Source: Amaranthus tricolor
Taxonomy: Eukaryota; Streptophyta; Magnoliopsida; Caryophyllales; Amaranthaceae
Reading direction: 5' to 3'
DNA length: 64,000 nucleotides
Assembly (NCBI RefSeq): GCF_026212465.1
Contig: NC_080059.1
Span: forward strand, 12,686,940 to 12,750,939
Shown here: piece after piece, positions 61,501-64,000 of the stretch
Layout: every line of letters begins with the position of its first letter
Numbering within the stretch: the stretch's first letter is position 1
The notes under the pieces: model-generated
Databases searched by the model: none
What the model was told of the DNA's origin: nothing
Seen by the model: the letters and a program-made list of their open reading frames with translations, nothing else
Translations under genes and position numbers: made by a program

Positions 61501-63123
61501 TAGTTTATAACTTTGTATGGTTTTAAGGAGTTAAGTCATTTTAAAACACAAGCGTTGACACTGGAACCACGATCCATGCTTGGCATGTTGATTTGAGAAG
61601 CCGGTAACGAATCATTCCGCCGTGATATAGTTTTGATAGGCTGTTGATGCCTTTACTTTATTAGATTCTAAATAACTTTTGTTTTTCTACAAAGGCACAC
61701 AGTTTTAAGGTAGATGCTGCCGAAATTTCCACTCACCTTTTTAAAGTTAATATTTAAACATTTATCCAAATTCTTTTCCTTTTCTTTTATGTGACATTAG
61801 AATTTGCTCCCGTCCTTTATGATTTTGATTTCGTATAAGGGATCGGAAATTCAGGGGTATTACACTTTTACATTAATTATCACACCCTATTAAATACTTA
61901 AAATATACCAACTTATCATATGCATTATTGGAAACTGTGCAATTAATATGTTAATGCCATATAGCGTATATAAGCTTTGGTGTATCCATGGAAAATTTGC
62001 AATTCCTGAAAAGTGGATTAGGATATGAATATTTTCCAGTTCAGAATCAAACTCTTTCTCCTACCAATATTATTCCTTCTCTTACAAGCATGAGTGCGTG
62101 AGAGCCAAAGAGTTTACTGTGTTCCGGCTTGAAAACATTAACTGTTTCCGCATACTTTTGAGCGGTAACAATAGAGCGAAAATGCTAATCTATTAGAAAC
62201 GGAAACAATTACTTTCAGCTCATACCAAACAACTTGTAAAGGGTAAGGTTAAATGATTCCATTTGCTGCATTGATAAATCACATACCAAATGTCCCCTAA
62301 ATTGCTTCAATGATGATTACCAATCTTATATCTTGAATACATTGAACCTTATTTTCTAAATCATCACATCACACATTTTCCTTTAAATCTCTACTCATAA
62401 AAAATCTATATATAAATTAATGATGTATTCATATATATACATAATTTCATCATCATATAAAATCATGAAACAAAATATAAACATATTTCTATATAACATG
62501 TTTTCATCACTAATCTATTTCTTTCTATGTATTTCAAATAAAAGGCATGAACATAATCCTTTGAACAAATTAAAATTTTTCTAAAGGTTTATGAATCAAG
62601 AATATTTACCAATCAAAGATTAAAAGGTTAGGATTAAGAACACTTGAACACCAAAACCAACCCTTGAATTTTTCTCTTTTTCTCTTTTTTTTTGTTTTTT
62701 GTTTTTTTTTTGCTCTCAATTTTTGGATGAAATGATAGGAAAATAAAGAGAATTTTCTGAATTTTTTTGCTAATAACAATCATGTGCATACTTAAAGTCT
62801 CACAATGCCTAGCTTTAAAAATCCTAAGTTAATACCCATAAAAGACATTTAGGGAGGAATTACATAAACTCCTCAATTCTCTCTTCACAACCAGCCAACT
62901 ATTCATATAACCATATTTTTGTTTAATTTTTTAATTTAATTAATTAATTAATTGTTCAGTTACGCAAAAACCATTATGCATTAAACTTGTTACACGATCA
63001 ACTCGTTACACGACTTAACGTGTGCACAACAAAAATATAATCAAATAATTATTTAATATATTTAATTGACTAATTATTTATTAAATAATTAATTTTTAAT
63101 CTATATTTTAATAGGGTGTTACA
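58589..63123 (-). mobile_element. LTR-derived block with 5-bp flanking repeat, probably composite
   Basis: The left boundary TGTAATAGCTCGAG and right boundary AATAGGGTGTTACA have TG...CA ends. The flanks share GGTAA (58584-58588 and 63124-63128). An internal boundary, CAGGGGTATTACA at 61864, is followed by CACACCCTATTAAA near 61873, an inverse of the right end. This suggests two nested or adjacent LTR-type units of about 3.3 and 1.2 kb. The 3.3-kb part contains partly repeated GGGCGCCGGATGGCCGATACCG / GGGCGCCGTATGACCGATAACG words (60490-60680), resembling Ty3/gypsy LTRs. No gag-pol frame was recognised. Confidence 0.5.
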
Positions 63124-63128
63124 GGTAA

Positions 63129-64000
63129 TGGCATGTTGTAATATGTGGTGTAGAATTCAGAACTATCATGTTGAAATTGGTGATTTACCGGCATATTAAC
63201 CAAAAATTTCAAAACTCACATTGGAATCATTTGAAGACCCAAGTTCCAGTCATTAGCAAAGTCAAGTGAAGTCAACCTCAGTACACAATAGAATTTGCAT
63301 TGATTTCAACTAATTTGGAAGACAACAATATTTGAACTAAAAGCTCAGAGAGATTTTGCCTTGGAAATAGAATAACTTTTGCATAAAATTTTATCTTTGT
63401 ATAAAACGGATTAACAGATCACAAATTTTGTTTGAGAAAGTCTCATAATGAAATATGTTTACATAAGGAGATCAAATTCAAAAAAATATTTTTTATAAAG
63501 TACAAATTATCAATATTTAAAATAACATGTTAAACATTAGATAATTAAAAATAATTGCTTTAAGTACGAAAAGTAAAATAATTCTTCAATGACAATTTGT
63601 GATTCCTAGATCATGCAGTATTAATATAATTGAATTAGCTTGAATCCCGTGCCAAACACGGAAAATAAAATTATACAAAATATTTTATTATTTAAAAATT
63701 AATTGCTTTTTTATTTAAAAAATTCGTTGTATCTTATTTGTTAGGTTATATGTTATAATAAGGTACACTATATATTATAATCATAACTACACATTTAATA
63801 TTTAAAAGGTTATAAAAGAGATTAATAATTAAGTATTAATTTATTTGATGAAAGAATCCAATTAGTGGAATCTAAATTAGATTTGAGAAAAATTATAGAT
63901 CTAAAAATATTAATTTTATTATAAAATAATTTATGGTAAATATTTACCGTTATTCTAAAATTATGATATAGCGATCTATGTACTATTCTATTATTTGTTA
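63129..64000. other. AT-rich intergenic DNA to the window end
   Basis: No coding sequence, element boundary or RNA gene recognised. Confidence 0.45.

Overview
This is a plant nuclear DNA window: AT-rich, with GT-AG split genes, long introns, abundant simple repeats and layer upon layer of nested transposable elements. The proteins belong to angiosperm families (LOB domain, DUF1068, MBR/HIP1-type RING-H2, At1g01540-type receptor-like kinase, CASP-like fragment), so it is a dicot-like flowering plant. A small GRF zinc-finger gene sitting inside MULEs made me think of Amaranthaceae/Caryophyllales, but that is a weak hint only.

Four host genes, all on the plus strand, could be assembled exon by exon with phases that agree. 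(1) A RING-H2 E3 ubiquitin ligase, coding 3729-8527 in five coding exons plus a 5' UTR exon near 1006-1214 (730 aa). (2) A single-pass receptor-like Ser/Thr kinase, 23830-32106, seven exons (530 aa), with a 5.9 kb first intron full of transposons. (3) A DUF1068 protein, 37291-39590, three exons including a 24-nt microexon (177 aa). (4) A class II LOB-domain transcription factor of the LBD37/38/39 type, 50234-53773, two exons (204 aa). There is no operon-like organisation.

Between and inside the genes lies a TE archive. 8913-15391 is a complete Mutator-like element (MULE-I) with about 205-bp terminal inverted repeats and a perfect 9-bp target-site duplication. It has two convergent genes, a MuDR-type transposase (minus) and a GRF zinc-finger/coiled-coil/membrane protein (plus), an arrangement like mudrA/mudrB of maize MuDR. 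The transposase is interrupted by a 1437-bp non-autonomous hAT element with an 8-bp duplication. That hAT element has itself captured the promoter and first exon of a CASP-like gene. 16142-20214 is a decayed relative (MULE-II) with the same two-gene layout, now pseudogenes. 20.2-23.8 kb holds a hAT-like element, an (AT)n tract and MITEs. Kinase intron 1 holds two near-perfect foldback palindromes, an RTE LINE and a MITE. 41.1-43.9 kb is a solo LTR inside another solo LTR. 44.0-46.9 kb is an L1-type LINE relic hit by a solo LTR, a hAT element and a MITE. 47.05-48.93 kb is a non-autonomous CACTA element containing a Stowaway MITE. 56.7-57.7 kb holds a CACTA relic, and 58.6-63.1 kb is an LTR-derived block.

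The most interesting system is the two-gene MULE with a GRF protein in the mudrB position, seen in two independent copies, together with the gene-capturing hAT element nested in its transposase. No tRNA, rRNA or CRISPR was recognised. Family names rest on recognising motifs by eye; no database search was possible.
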